DNA from: an uncultured Eubacteriales bacterium | GTDB lineage: Bacteria; Bacillota; Clostridia; Oscillospirales; Acutalibacteraceae | Assembly (NCBI GenBank): GCA_934636435.1 | Contig: CAKUAQ010000012.1 | Span: 1 to 48,681, forward strand | Reading direction: 5' to 3' | Length of the DNA stretch: 48,681 bases | In this document: piece after piece, positions 40,583-48,681 of the stretch | Position numbering within the stretch: the stretch's first letter is position 1 | Layout: each line of letters begins with the position of its first letter | The notes under the pieces: model-generated | What the model was told of the DNA's origin: nothing | The model's input: only the letters and a program-made list of their open reading frames with translations | Databases searched by the model: none | Position numbers and translations under genes: made by a program

Positions 40583-41455
40583 ATGGCAATGGTTCAACGG
40601 CAGGCGGACGATGCCCTCTTTTACAATCACTCGCTGGACGACACCCCCACGCAGGACAGCTTTGTGACCCACGCCCACGACCTGTATGAGATTCTGTTCT
40701 TCGTGTCCGGTCACGGCGTGTATCTGGTGGAGAGCGCCGCCTATCCCCTGACCCCGGGCTGCATTCTGGTCATGCGCCCCGGCGAGGTGCATAAGCTGCA
40801 CATCACGCCGGATGCGCCCTACGAACGGGTGGTGGTGCACTTCCGGGAGCGGGCGCTGATGGAGCACACCGACGCATACCGTCTGCTGCTGGCCGCCTTT
40901 TCGGAGCGTCCGCTGGGGGAGGGCAACCGCTATTCTTCCGAGGAGATTGACAGCGACTTTGTGCGCAAGTGCCTGGAGCGCATCGAGGACACCGACAGCC
41001 CCGAGCTGACACGGCTGGTGGCATCCGCCATGCTGCCCGCCATTCTCAGCGAGCTGTACCGGGGGTATCGCCGCCGCCAGCGCCGACCCCAGCCGGATAT
41101 CCGCATTCCGCAGACCCGCATCCGGGATATTTTACAATACGTCAACGGCCATTTGTGCGAGGAGCTGACCCTGGACGATTTGTGCCGCCGGTTTTACCTC
41201 AGCAAGACCCAGCTGGGACGGCTGTTCCGGGCCGCCACCGGCTCCACAGCCTGGGACTATATTCTGGTCAAGCGGCTGATCCTCGCCCGGCAGCTGATTC
41301 TGTCCGGCGTGCCCATCACCGAGGCGTCGGTGCGCTGCGGCTTCCGGGATTATTCCGCTTTTTACCGCGCCTATAAGAAGCGCTACGCTTCCTCTCCCGC
41401 CACCGACCGGGTACGCACTCTGGAATTCCCCGACGGTGGAACAGCCCACGCATAA
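40583..41455 (+). CDS. AraC-family transcriptional regulator
   Basis: 290 residues from ATG 40583 (AAGGAG 9 bases upstream). An N-terminal cupin-like sensing domain (THAHDLYEILFFVSGHGVYLVE near 30-51, LTPGCILVMRPGEVHKL) is followed by a double helix-turn-helix domain: YVNGHLCEELTLDDLCRRFY then LSKTQLGRLFRAATG, and GVPITEASVRCGFRDYSAFYRAYKK. Divergent from the uxuA operon with adjacent promoters, so it most likely controls that operon in response to a sugar acid. Confidence 0.93.
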   Translation: MAMVQRQADDALFYNHSLDDTPTQDSFVTHAHDLYEILFFVSGHGVYLVESAAYPLTPGCILVMRPGEVHKLHITPDAPYERVVVHFRERALMEHTDAYRLLLAAFSERPLGEGNRYSSEEIDSDFVRKCLERIEDTDSPELTRLVASAMLPAILSELYRGYRRRQRRPQPDIRIPQTRIRDILQYVNGHLCEELTLDDLCRRFYLSKTQLGRLFRAATGSTAWDYILVKRLILARQLILSGVPITEASVRCGFRDYSAFYRAYKKRYASSPATDRVRTLEFPDGGTAHA

Positions 41456-41560
41456 AACGGTTGACTTTCCTCTTTATCTGCCGCACGATGGGACGAATAC
41501 CGCCGTCCCGTACGTATCCCGCACGGACACACCATTCTTTTGCGGATCGGAGGAACCGCC

Positions 41561-42112
41561 ATGTACCAAATCGGAGCCATCGCCGGAGACGGCTCCCCCT
41601 GCTGCGCGCCTGTCAGATATCGGTGCCGGCCGGCGACCGGTCAAAAGGGTGCGCAGACGATCCGCAGCGCTATCGAGCACATCGACGCTCATCTGCATGA
41701 AGACTTTTCCCTGGCGGATATTGCCGCGGCGGTGGGCATGAGCCCCAATTTTCTTTCCACCCTGTGGGGGTATATTCCGGACAAGCCGATCGGCACCGCC
41801 ATCCGGCTGCTGACCGACAAACACTGCACCGACAGTATGCTGGAGATCGCCACCCGCAGCGGCTACAATAACACCGCCAGCTTCAACAAAGCGTTCTGTA
41901 AGGCTACCGGCATCACCCCGGCGAATACCGGGAGCTGTATGACCTGTCCCCGTGAAAGCCCCGGTCCTCCGCTGCCCGGAAAAGGAGCGCCCCCGCGAAG
42001 CCTCAACGAATCTATTCCCCCGGTCGATCTCTCCGATCTGTCAGGGGGAATTCCGCCGGCTTTTCTCCATAAAAATTCACCGAATATTCCGGAGCGGCCG
42101 CCGCTCCGCTGA
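41561..42112 (+). pseudogene. remnant of a second AraC-family regulator
   Basis: A frame with a ribosome site (GGAGGAACC) whose middle encodes the AraC DNA-binding domain: EHIDAHLHEDFSLADIAAAV, GMSPNFLSTLWG, then MLEIATRSGYNNTASFNKAF and CKATGITPA. The N-terminal sensing domain is reduced to about 35 unrelated residues, the link between the two HTH motifs is disturbed, and after GITPA the frame runs into low-similarity sequence. It may still be translated, but is not a normal regulator. It lies between the intact AraC gene and the lyase remnant. Confidence 0.7.
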
Positions 42113-42534
42113 TCACCCGGGTACGCGCACAGCACGACGACAACGCCGAAAAAGCCGCGTCCACACTGCGTTTCGGCCAGCGATATCGGCACTACCGGGA
42201 CGGCACACGGGCGAGTTTTGAGCAGCCGTATTTTGCCCGGCGACGGTTTCTGACGGCGGCTGTGCTGCTGGCGCTGCTGTATCCGGACGATCCCGCCTAT
42301 CGGGACGAGGCGCAGGATACGATCATGGCCATCTGCGAGGAAACCTGCTGGGCCCTCCCCGCACACACCGGCGGCGTTCCCGAGGAGGACGCTGCCTGTA
42401 TCGACCTGTTCGCCGCAGAAACCGGCATGATGCTCGCCGAAATCCGGTATGTGCCGGAGGACCGTTTGGATGCCGTCGTGCGTGACCGCATCGCCGCAGA
42501 GGCGGGGCGACGGACACCCCCTCTATTGCATTGA
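42073..42534 (+). pseudogene. N-terminally truncated heparinase II/III-like lyase remnant
   Basis: The open frame has no start codon with a ribosome site and begins after a stop at 42070-42072. It encodes RHYRDGTRASFEQPYFARRR, FLTAAVLLALLYPDD, then CEETCWALPAHTG and CIDLFAAETGMMLAEI, the first alpha-helical toroid part of heparinase II/III-type polysaccharide lyases. It stops at 42534, after about 150 codons, so some 450 residues including the lyase active site are gone. Its place beside the uronate operon fits an original role in releasing uronic acids from glycosaminoglycans or similar polymers. Confidence 0.65.
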
Positions 42535-42630
42535 CTTCTCTTTGCCGGCAGACCGGCAGGAATTCTCTCTCGAGATCGGCTGCGAAGACTGAATCGGCTG
42601 CGATGGTGCCATATCTCCGCCCAAATTGAA

Positions 42631-42659
42631 AAGCGGTCGCGCTATCGGCGCGGCCGCTT
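42631..42659 (+). terminator. hairpin after the lyase remnant
   Basis: AAGCGGTCGCGC (42631-42642), loop TATCG, GCGCGGCCGCTT (42648-42659), one wobble pair, then GTTCTCT. Probably the original lyase-locus terminator. Confidence 0.55.
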
Positions 42660-42700
42660 GTTCTCTGTATGGCGGATCGCACCGACTGCACCACAAAAAA

Positions 42701-42721
42701 TCCCCCGGCGCAGCCGGGGGA
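42701..42721 (-). terminator. terminator of the GH20 gene
   Basis: TCCCCCGGC (42701-42709), loop GCA, GCCGGGGGA (42713-42721); on the minus strand it is followed by TTTTTT. It lies 10 bases after the GH20 stop. Confidence 0.88.
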
Positions 42722-42731
42722 TACACACCTT

Positions 42732-44342
42732 TCAGAACATGGCGCCGGCGGTGAAACTTTGCCGCCAGCTATTGAAACACAGACCGTTGCCCACGTTATC
42801 CGCGCCGAACAGCGGCAGCACCGGTTCCTCCAGCTCCTCCAGCCGTTCCACCGCACCGCCCGCATAGTCGGCCAACAGCCGGCGGGCGTTCTTCAGCCGG
42901 AGCATCAGTCCGCCCAGCCGGGCATCCTGCACCTCGAAGCCCTGGGGCTTATTCTCCCGATACCACTGGGTGCGAAAAGTATCGTAGAATACCTCCAGCC
43001 GTTTCAGCGTCTCGTCATAGTCCGGCAACAGCGCCGCCACCGCCGCCCGGTCACCGCTCATATACGCCTTGCGGGTGCGCGCGCCCAGATCGGCTTTTAA
43101 TTCCAGCACCCGGCACAGCGTATACAGCGTATCGAACACACACCCGAACCGGGCATTCTTCCGGTGGGGCTCCAGTCTTTGCGCCGCCGCCGCAAAGCCC
43201 GCTGACTCGCTGCCGTTCAGCGAAAAATCCAGCAGTCCTGCCAGCGGGTCGTTGAACAGCAGATATTTGTCCCCGTCTACGATCCGTCCGGGGGCGCCGT
43301 TGCAGCTATCCGGCAGATCCAGCGCCAGCATATCTGCCATCGGCATCCCATAGCGCGCCGCAAAGCCGGCGGCGATGGTTGCCTCGTCCTCCTCCCCGGC
43401 CGCATACCGGGCGGCCGTATACAGGGTCGGCAGCAGCGCCCATCTGGAGCATTCCGCGCCGTCGTCTCCCCAGAGGGTCAAAAACACATTCCGCACTCCA
43501 TACGCCCGGCAGCTGGCAAAGGCCTGCCGGGTGGCATCGATGCTGTATGCGTTATGGGGGGCAAAGCCCGTCCAGCTCCACGCACCGCCGGCAAACCAGA
43601 AATTCTCCTGCAGCTGCTTATGGGCGGCGTTCATCTGATCGTAATGCGCCCGATCGGTGGAATAATAATCCCAATAGACCAGCTCCACATTCTCGGGGAT
43701 CTGCGCCCGCACCTCCGCCGCCCGGTCGCCCGCTTCGGCATAGTATTCCCCACCGTTGGCCAGCCGGAAGAACATATCCGACCACATTTGCAGTGTGAAT
43801 CCGTACTGCCTGCCGATAGCCGCCACCCGGTTCAGATGGCGCAACAGGATGGAGAACCGATCGGTGTCGCCGTGCTGGTCATAATATTTGCCCCGACCCA
43901 GCATATGGGCCTCGTCCATGCCGATATTCACCAGCCGGCCGGAAAAGGATGCCGCCAGCGACCGGAACATCCGGTCAATGAGCGTGTACACCCGCTCGTC
44001 GTCCACCAGCAGGATATCGCCGGTGTCCACATGGGGCGCGTATTCATTCCAGCGCAAGGACGTAGCCAAATGTGCCAGCGTCTGGATGCAGGGGATCACC
44101 TCCATGTGGTGCGCCGCCGCATACCGGTCGATCTCCTGCAGCTCCTGCCGGGTATACCGCCCCCGCCGGTAGCCGAAGAAGGGCTCCTCCTCCACCTCGT
44201 AGGTATCCTCCATATAAAGCATCAGGCTGGTATAGCCCAGCGGCGCCAGCTCGTCGATCCATTCCTTCACGGTTTCCGGCCGCAGCACCGCGTTGCGGGA
44301 GCAGTCAAACATCACACCCAGTCGGGTAAACGCAGATTCCAT
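42732..44342 (-). CDS. glycoside hydrolase family 20-type beta-N-acetylhexosaminidase
   Basis: 536 residues from ATG 44342 (AAGGAG upstream); an upstream in-frame start at 44405 is not used. The catalytic barrel includes PLGYTSLMLYMEDTYEVEEE near 34-53, YAAAHHMEVIPCIQTLAHL near 75-93, and the aspartate-glutamate pair in IGMDEAHMLGRGK near 140, the GH20 acid and stabiliser. WSDMFFRLANGG, YWDYYS and WSWTGFAPHN line the active site. No signal peptide, so it would trim imported hexosamine-containing oligosaccharides. Stand-alone gene with its own terminator. The C-terminal 150 residues are helical and not diagnostic. Confidence 0.87.
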   Translation of the reverse strand: MESAFTRLGVMFDCSRNAVLRPETVKEWIDELAPLGYTSLMLYMEDTYEVEEEPFFGYRRGRYTRQELQEIDRYAAAHHMEVIPCIQTLAHLATSLRWNEYAPHVDTGDILLVDDERVYTLIDRMFRSLAASFSGRLVNIGMDEAHMLGRGKYYDQHGDTDRFSILLRHLNRVAAIGRQYGFTLQMWSDMFFRLANGGEYYAEAGDRAAEVRAQIPENVELVYWDYYSTDRAHYDQMNAAHKQLQENFWFAGGAWSWTGFAPHNAYSIDATRQAFASCRAYGVRNVFLTLWGDDGAECSRWALLPTLYTAARYAAGEEDEATIAAGFAARYGMPMADMLALDLPDSCNGAPGRIVDGDKYLLFNDPLAGLLDFSLNGSESAGFAAAAQRLEPHRKNARFGCVFDTLYTLCRVLELKADLGARTRKAYMSGDRAAVAALLPDYDETLKRLEVFYDTFRTQWYRENKPQGFEVQDARLGGLMLRLKNARRLLADYAGGAVERLEELEEPVLPLFGADNVGNGLCFNSWRQSFTAGAMF

Positions 44343-44439
44343 CAAACACACGCTCCTTTCCTCGCGCCCATGATAGCACACGCTGTGGGAAAAATATTTA
44401 CACAATTCGGTCTAAGTCGTATATCATTCTGTAATTTTC

Positions 44440-44640
44440 AGCCCGGCTCCGCCGCCTCCAGCAGCTTCTCCAGCAGGGGCGCCAACCCCTGCGCCATGCA
44501 GTAAAATCCCAGATCCGTAGGATGGCAGCCGTCCCCACAAACCGCTGCCGTCCGTTCCGCACGGCATACAGATCGAAGCCGTTGGATCCCATGGACAAAG
44601 ACGACATTTTTTCGGCTAAGCTGCGTGATCGTCGGCTTTG
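44440..44640 (-). pseudogene. frameshifted SGNH/GDSL hydrolase remnant
   Basis: Minus-strand pieces in different frames: NVVFVHG, then GSNGFDLYAVRNGRQRFVG in another frame, then CGDGCHPTDLGFYCMAQGLA and PLLEKLLEAAE. The last is block V of SGNH hydrolases (D-x-x-HPxDxG), with the active-site Asp and His. At least two frameshifts and the absence of the N-terminal GDS block show it is dead. It fills the space between the AEC permease and GH20 genes. Confidence 0.65.
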
Positions 44641-44738
44641 CTGCCCTCCGCTCATGTCGTATTGCGCGCGACAAGACAAGCAAGACAGGAGACTGTTCCG
44701 CCTCCGGAACGGTTGTCCCCCGATCCTTTTGTCTATTC

Positions 44739-45683
44739 TCAGAACAGGAGCGGCAGACGGCTCAGCCTGCTGGTCAAGGCGATCATCGGCGGCATGGTCG
44801 CCACCGCGCACAGGGTAGACAGGGACACCAGATTGACCGATAACAGGGGATCGCGGTCATATCGGGTGGCAAACATGGTGCCCGCCGTCGCCACCGGGGT
44901 GCTGATGCAGATCATCACCGACACCAGCACCGTGCCCCGCACGCCGCACAGCAGCAGCACACCCAGCGCCAGCAGCGGCATCAGCACCAGCCGCACCGCC
45001 AGACACAGATAGCTGCGCCCATCCCGCACCGCCGCTTTCAGATCGGTCTGCGCCAGATAGTAGCCCACGATCAGCATGGGGATGGGGGTGTTGAGATTCG
45101 CCATATGCCCCAGCGCATCCTGCAATACCCCCGGCACGGGAATGGGGAGCAGAAACACCACCAGCCCCAACAGGACCCCCAGAATTCCGGGATTGAGCAG
45201 CAGCTTTTTGCCGGACAGCTCGCCGGTCTGTCCGCTCATATCCACCACACCATAGGTCCACATAACAATATTAAAAACAATAATGTAGGCAGCGCAGTAA
45301 AACACGCCCTCATCCCCCAGCACCGCCTGCTGAAGGGGGATCGCCATATATCCCGCATTGGAAAACACCGTGGCAAACCGCAGCACTCGCCGCCGTCCCT
45401 CGTCCCTGTCCCGGAACAGCAGATGGGCGATGGCGATAAGCAACAGGTGGTTCGCCACCGCCGCCGCCACCACGATCAGAAATCCCCGGAGCATCGCCAC
45501 GTCAAATTCCCGGATGCAGGATTTGATCACCACGCAGGGGGTAGCGATATACAGCACCACATTAGCGCAGCATTTGACCGCGGCCTCATCGAGCAGCCGC
45601 AGCCTCCGGCAGCAGACACCCACGAAAATCAGTATAAATAAGGTCAGCACATTTTGCGCGACCGTCCAGAAATCCTGTAACAC
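44739..45683 (-). CDS. AEC-family permease
   Basis: 314 residues, about ten hydrophobic segments in two halves, of the auxin-efflux-carrier/BART superfamily. VLTLFILIFVGVCCRRLRLLD near 13-33 opens the first half; FATVFSNAGYMAIPLQQAVLGDEG near 104-127 is the signature segment of bacterial AEC proteins; LNPGILGVLLGLVVFLLPIPVP and STPVATAGTMFATRY mark the second half. Such proteins move small organic acids such as malate or malonate. It starts with GTG at 45683, one base after the DUF975 stop, so the two form an operon. Substrate unknown. Confidence 0.88.
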   Translation of the reverse strand: MLQDFWTVAQNVLTLFILIFVGVCCRRLRLLDEAAVKCCANVVLYIATPCVVIKSCIREFDVAMLRGFLIVVAAAVANHLLLIAIAHLLFRDRDEGRRRVLRFATVFSNAGYMAIPLQQAVLGDEGVFYCAAYIIVFNIVMWTYGVVDMSGQTGELSGKKLLLNPGILGVLLGLVVFLLPIPVPGVLQDALGHMANLNTPIPMLIVGYYLAQTDLKAAVRDGRSYLCLAVRLVLMPLLALGVLLLCGVRGTVLVSVMICISTPVATAGTMFATRYDRDPLLSVNLVSLSTLCAVATMPPMIALTSRLSRLPLLF

Positions 45684-45684
45684 C

Positions 45685-46620
45685 TCAGCCGATCTCCCCG
45701 CCGTTCATCGGCTGTGTATAGTACGGAGCCATCTGCCCAAAATCCGCCCAGGTCAACCGCCCGGACTGGATGGCGGCCATTTTCAGACTGTCGTAAGCCA
45801 GAGCATGGGCCGTGGAATAATACGGATTGACATACAAGATCCCCAACAGCCCGAAGGTCAAGGCGCTGAGCAGATTCCAGCCGACGAAGCTCAGATCCAG
45901 CACAAACAGATCCCACTTGCCGCCCCGGGTCAGCTCCCGGCTGAGGGTGATGGCCTGATTGGCGGACAGGTTGGGATTCTCATAGATGATGTAGTCGGTC
46001 ATGCTGTATGCATAGGATTTCACGATGCCGGGGATGAAAAACAGCAGCGACCACAGGAACGTATACAGACTCCGCAGGAAGTTGGCGGCAACCACCGGCA
46101 GATATATGCGGAAAGAGGCAAACAGCTCTCCAAAGGGGGCGTTTTCACCTCGGCTGTACCGGAGAAACCAGCCCCGCATACCGGTGCCGATCACATTCCC
46201 CACGAAGATGGAATACAGGGCGGCGACCATCGCAAAGATGCCGATGACGATCAGCGCCACCCCCAGGATACCCGCCACCACAGGCCACGTCTCGCTGGAG
46301 CGGAAATCCCAGTCGTCGGGCAGCTCCGCCCCCAGATCTCCGTCAAAAAAGTCGTCAAGCTGACCGTAATCGTCTCCGACCTCGCCATCCCGGTTACCCC
46401 CCGGCAGCGGCGTGTCCTCATCCAGCCACTCCCGCAGTTGCTCCCGAATACCGCCAAAGGACTCACCCGACCGAAGATTGGCGGTGAGGCGCGTATACGG
46501 GCTTTGCGTCCGCAGGCTGCCGCCCAGCAGCATCCCCACCAGCGCCACCAGCACCGCCACGCCCCAGGCGGCCTTGATCCGATTTTTGGCTATCTCTTTC
46601 AGATATGCACGGTCAAACAT
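45685..46620 (-). CDS. DUF975 family membrane protein
   Basis: 311 residues from ATG 46620 (GAGGAGGAGAG upstream). MFDRAYLKEIAKNRIKAAWGVAVLVALVGM is the typical DUF975 start with the first membrane segment at about 20-38, then a long soluble acidic insert (about 45-115, with EWLDEDTPLPGG and DDYGQLDDFFDG), followed by four to five further segments with RYSRGENAPFGELFASF and LLFFIPGIVKSYAYSMTDYI, both family hallmarks. Function of DUF975 is not established. The acidic insert between TM1 and TM2 is larger than I would expect. Confidence 0.85.
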   Translation of the reverse strand: MFDRAYLKEIAKNRIKAAWGVAVLVALVGMLLGGSLRTQSPYTRLTANLRSGESFGGIREQLREWLDEDTPLPGGNRDGEVGDDYGQLDDFFDGDLGAELPDDWDFRSSETWPVVAGILGVALIVIGIFAMVAALYSIFVGNVIGTGMRGWFLRYSRGENAPFGELFASFRIYLPVVAANFLRSLYTFLWSLLFFIPGIVKSYAYSMTDYIIYENPNLSANQAITLSRELTRGGKWDLFVLDLSFVGWNLLSALTFGLLGILYVNPYYSTAHALAYDSLKMAAIQSGRLTWADFGQMAPYYTQPMNGGEIG

Positions 46621-46660
46621 ACTTTGTCTCTCCTCCTCATATAAACACATTCACGGTGTC

Positions 46661-46669
46661 ACTATACCA
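46661..46669 (-). promoter_or_regulatory. extended -10 promoter of DUF975-AEC operon
   Basis: Minus-strand TGGTATAGT: TATAGT at 46661-46666 with TGn extension, about 40 bases before the DUF975 start. Confidence 0.5.
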
Positions 46670-46717
46670 CATTTTTCCGTTCTTGCATAGGGAAAAAGCA
46701 AAATTCCACCCGTAAAT

Positions 46718-46754
46718 ATACCCCGGAGCCGCATAAAATGCCGCTCCGGGGTAT
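46718..46754 (-). terminator. terminator-like long hairpin
   Basis: ATACCCCGGAGC (46718-46729) pairs with GCTCCGGGGTAT (46743-46754) with a nested GCAT/ATGC stem. It follows the acyltransferase gene on the minus strand at a distance of about 330 bases. Confidence 0.65.
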
Positions 46755-47084
46755 TCGGTCTGTTCGGTCAGGGCAGGCGGTGCACCGGCGGGTCGTCTGT
46801 CCGGCACAGCAAACAGCCGTAAAAATCCTCCAATTGCGCCGGCGCTTCCGTTGGCGGTACGCAGCCGCCGTTTTCGTGTTTCGATAACAATGCCCGTTCA
46901 ATGCCCGTTTTCATCTGCACCGCCAGCCGGGTGTATCCCCGCTGCCGTGCAGTAGTTTCAGATTGTTCTTCACACAGCCACCCGAGTGCATTAAGTTCTA
47001 TTGCGCACTTGATATTTATGACGTGCAGGATTCGGATCGACAAATGAACAATCCCGCCGCCCTCTCGGCCCCACGTTCATCCGC
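46755..47084. other. gap without a supported gene
   Basis: The longest minus-strand frame (46768-47043, 91 codons from a TTG) has no ribosome site, no recognisable domain and an ordinary in-frame cysteine pattern only. It may be debris or part of the 3' untranslated region of the acyltransferase transcript. I see no RNA gene here. Confidence 0.4.
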
Positions 47085-47762
47085 TCAATCCTCCCGGATA
47101 GCGGCGATCTCTCCCTGCCGCTTATAGATGCTGCGGGCCGGGACAAGCCCCCGCACCGCCGACAGCGGATACACACGGGCATCGGCGCCGATGACCGTGC
47201 CCGGATTCAGCACGCTGCCGCATCCCACCTCCACACGGTCGCCCAGCATCGCACCGATCTTCCTGCGCCCGGTGGGGATACGCGCATCCCCCACCCGGAT
47301 CGTCACCGGCAGCTTATCGCTTTTCACATTGGAGGTGATGCTGCCCGCTCCCATATGCGCCTTATAGCCCAGAACGGAATCTCCCACATAGTTATAGTGG
47401 GGCACCTGCACTCCATCAAAAAGGATCACATTTTTCAGCTCGGTAGAATTGCCCACCACCGCGCCGCAGCCCACCAGTGCATTGCCCCGGATGAAAGCAC
47501 CATGGCGCACCTCGGTCTTGGCGCCGATGATCACATCCTCACCGATATAGGCGCTGTCAAATACCGTCGCCGTGCGGTGGATCCACACCGTCGGTGCCGG
47601 ATGGTCATATTCCTCCGGAGACAGCGATTCTCCCAGCTCCCGGATAAACCCGGCGATGCCGTCCAGCGCCTCCCACGGATACGTCACCTCCGCCAGCAGC
47701 GGCTGCGCCGCCGTATGGGACAGATCGTACAGTGCAGCCACCGTCAACTCGGTATATTCCAT
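47085..47762 (-). CDS. left-handed beta-helix acyltransferase/nucleotidyl-like protein
   Basis: 225 residues from ATG 47762 (AAGGAGG 9 bases upstream). The first 60 residues are a short alpha/beta lead (LTVAALYDLSHTAAQPLL), then hexapeptide repeats form a left-handed beta helix: IHRTATVFDSAYIGEDVIIG, AKTEVRHGAFIRGNALVGCG, AVVGNSTELKNVILFDGV, with HYNYVGDSVLGYKAHMGAGS resembling the acetyl-CoA-binding part of GlmU. There is no pyrophosphorylase domain. It would acetylate or acylate a sugar nucleotide or amino sugar; the substrate is unknown. Adjacent to alanine racemase, so a cell-wall role is plausible. Confidence 0.8.
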   Translation of the reverse strand: MEYTELTVAALYDLSHTAAQPLLAEVTYPWEALDGIAGFIRELGESLSPEEYDHPAPTVWIHRTATVFDSAYIGEDVIIGAKTEVRHGAFIRGNALVGCGAVVGNSTELKNVILFDGVQVPHYNYVGDSVLGYKAHMGAGSITSNVKSDKLPVTIRVGDARIPTGRRKIGAMLGDRVEVGCGSVLNPGTVIGADARVYPLSAVRGLVPARSIYKRQGEIAAIRED

Positions 47763-47867
47763 ATACTTGTTCCTCCTTGTAATGCGCAGCCTTGCGCCGC
47801 ATACGCTGCTCCGTATGGGCATCGTTTTATGCTGAACGGTCCGCCGGTATTCGTCTCCGACGGCCGC

Positions 47868-48681
47868 TTATTCCCGCTTGAGAATATAATCCAGCTTACC
47901 CACCAGCCGACCGTCCCGGTAAAACAGCCGGGGAACCCGTTTGCTCAAAAGGCAGATCACCTCATAGTTGATGGTGCCCATCCAGCCGGCCACCGCATCG
48001 GCGGTCAGCGTATCCCGGCCGAACACCGTTACCTCCGTGCCCACCTGCACATCAGTCAGCGCCGACACATCCAGCATACACTGATCCATGCACACCCGGC
48101 CGATGACCGGCACCGGCTGTCCGTGGATGAGCATACGCCCTTTGTTGGACAGGCTGCGGCAGTATCCGTCTCCGTAGCCGATGGGTACGGTGGCCACCCG
48201 GATGGGCGCGGATGCCGTATAGGTGCGGCCGTAGCTGACGGTCGTGCCGGCAGGTATCTCTTTCACCTGAGTGACCACCGTTTTCAGCGCCATGACCGGG
48301 CGCAGAACAGCCCCCCAGGTTTTCGCCATCCACCCGTCCGGCATCAGACCGTACAGAATGATGCCCGGGCGCACCATGTCCAGATGCATCTGGGGGAACC
48401 GCAGAGTCGCAGCGCTATTGCAGCAATGCCGCAGAGAAAACTCCACCCCCTGCTTCCGCGCCGCCTCGATCACCCCGGTGAAGAGCGAAAACTGCTTTTG
48501 CGTGAATCCCCCGTCGTCCTCCTCATCTGCCGAAGCGAAATGGGTGAAGATCCCCTCCGCCAGCAATCCGGGCAGACGGCAGACCGACACGATCTTCTCC
48601 GCCGTTGACGGGATTTCATCCGCCTCATGGCAGAAGAATCCCACCCGGGACATACCGGTATCCACCTTGATGTGGATGGGC
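47868..48681 (-). CDS. alr: alanine racemase (5' end beyond window)
   Basis: The visible about 270 residues are the C-terminal two thirds of alanine racemase, which makes D-alanine for peptidoglycan. IHIKVDTGMSRVGF opens the visible part; THFASADEEDDGG, MVRPGIILYG near the middle, and the catalytic tyrosine region VSYGRTYTASAPIRVATVPIGYGDGY follow, with GRVCMDQCMLDVS near the end. The N-terminal part with the PLP-binding lysine lies past position 48681. The stop is at 47868, 105 bases before the acyltransferase start. Confidence 0.95.
   Translation of the reverse strand, partial: PIHIKVDTGMSRVGFFCHEADEIPSTAEKIVSVCRLPGLLAEGIFTHFASADEEDDGGFTQKQFSLFTGVIEAARKQGVEFSLRHCCNSAATLRFPQMHLDMVRPGIILYGLMPDGWMAKTWGAVLRPVMALKTVVTQVKEIPAGTTVSYGRTYTASAPIRVATVPIGYGDGYCRSLSNKGRMLIHGQPVPVIGRVCMDQCMLDVSALTDVQVGTEVTVFGRDTLTADAVAGWMGTINYEVICLLSKRVPRLFYRDGRLVGKLDYILKRE

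Noticed and set aside
46768..47043. A 91-codon small protein gene on the minus strand
   Set aside because: It starts with TTG without a ribosome site and shows no domain or composition different from random translation.

Overview
The window reads as the chromosome of a GC-rich, spore-forming Gram-positive anaerobe of the class Clostridia, most like an Oscillospiraceae/Ruminococcaceae gut bacterium. The grounds are a spoIIID gene, AGGAGG-type ribosome binding sites, near-perfect sigma-A promoters (TTGACA-17-TATAAT), an ECF vitamin transporter component, pyruvate phosphate dikinase and several host-glycan or uronate genes. This placement is inferred from gene content only. Most genes are intact housekeeping genes on the minus strand; several stretches hold decaying gene remnants.

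Layout. 1-87: IS1182-type transposase remnant at the edge. 181-9733 (minus): a nine-gene operon with every enzyme from E4P + PEP to chorismate (DAHP synthase, AroB, AroQ, an AroE-AroK fusion, AroA, AroC) plus chorismate mutase/prephenate dehydratase, prephenate dehydrogenase and an aminotransferase, so it can make Phe and Tyr by itself. Its 5' leader has a strong promoter, a 25-codon reading frame with five aromatic residues in an 11-residue stretch, a competing helix and an intrinsic terminator. This looks like a ribosome-mediated Phe/Tyr attenuator, not a T-box, and is the main discovery candidate. 9795-10640: SGNH hydrolase. 10777-13099: spoIIID and an OmpR-type two-component system. 13177-19954: vitamin B6 salvage (ECF component + pyridoxal kinase), gpsA, plsY, der, a PDZ/radical-SAM-like DUF512 protein, rpmF and yceD. 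20069-22967: a CofE-like protein, a small P-loop protein and pgi.

23131-27340 (plus): a Wzz-like protein, BY-kinase and PHP phosphatase (capsule/EPS control triad), then phosphoglucomutase. 27341-29250 differs in codon choice: a stub of acetolactate synthase, a beta-propeller glycosidase, and a ylmC remnant; then an HTH remnant and three strong hairpins up to 29706. 29757-34145: ppdK and divergent guaB. 34246-34730: a second IS1182 remnant.

34808-41455: a uronate-type catabolic operon (mannonate dehydratase, fructuronate-reductase-like SDR, three TIM-barrel isomerases/epimerases, a Gfo/Idh/MocA oxidoreductase) divergent from an AraC regulator. Next to it are an AraC remnant and a heparinase II/III-like remnant (41561-42534), suggesting a polysaccharide-degrading locus that has lost its lyase. 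42732-48681 (minus): a GH20 hexosaminidase, an SGNH remnant, an AEC permease, a DUF975 membrane protein, a left-handed beta-helix acyltransferase and the 3' part of alanine racemase.

Functionally the window joins amino-acid and lipid precursor synthesis, vitamin salvage, envelope polysaccharide control and sugar-acid use. No tRNA, rRNA or CRISPR array was seen.
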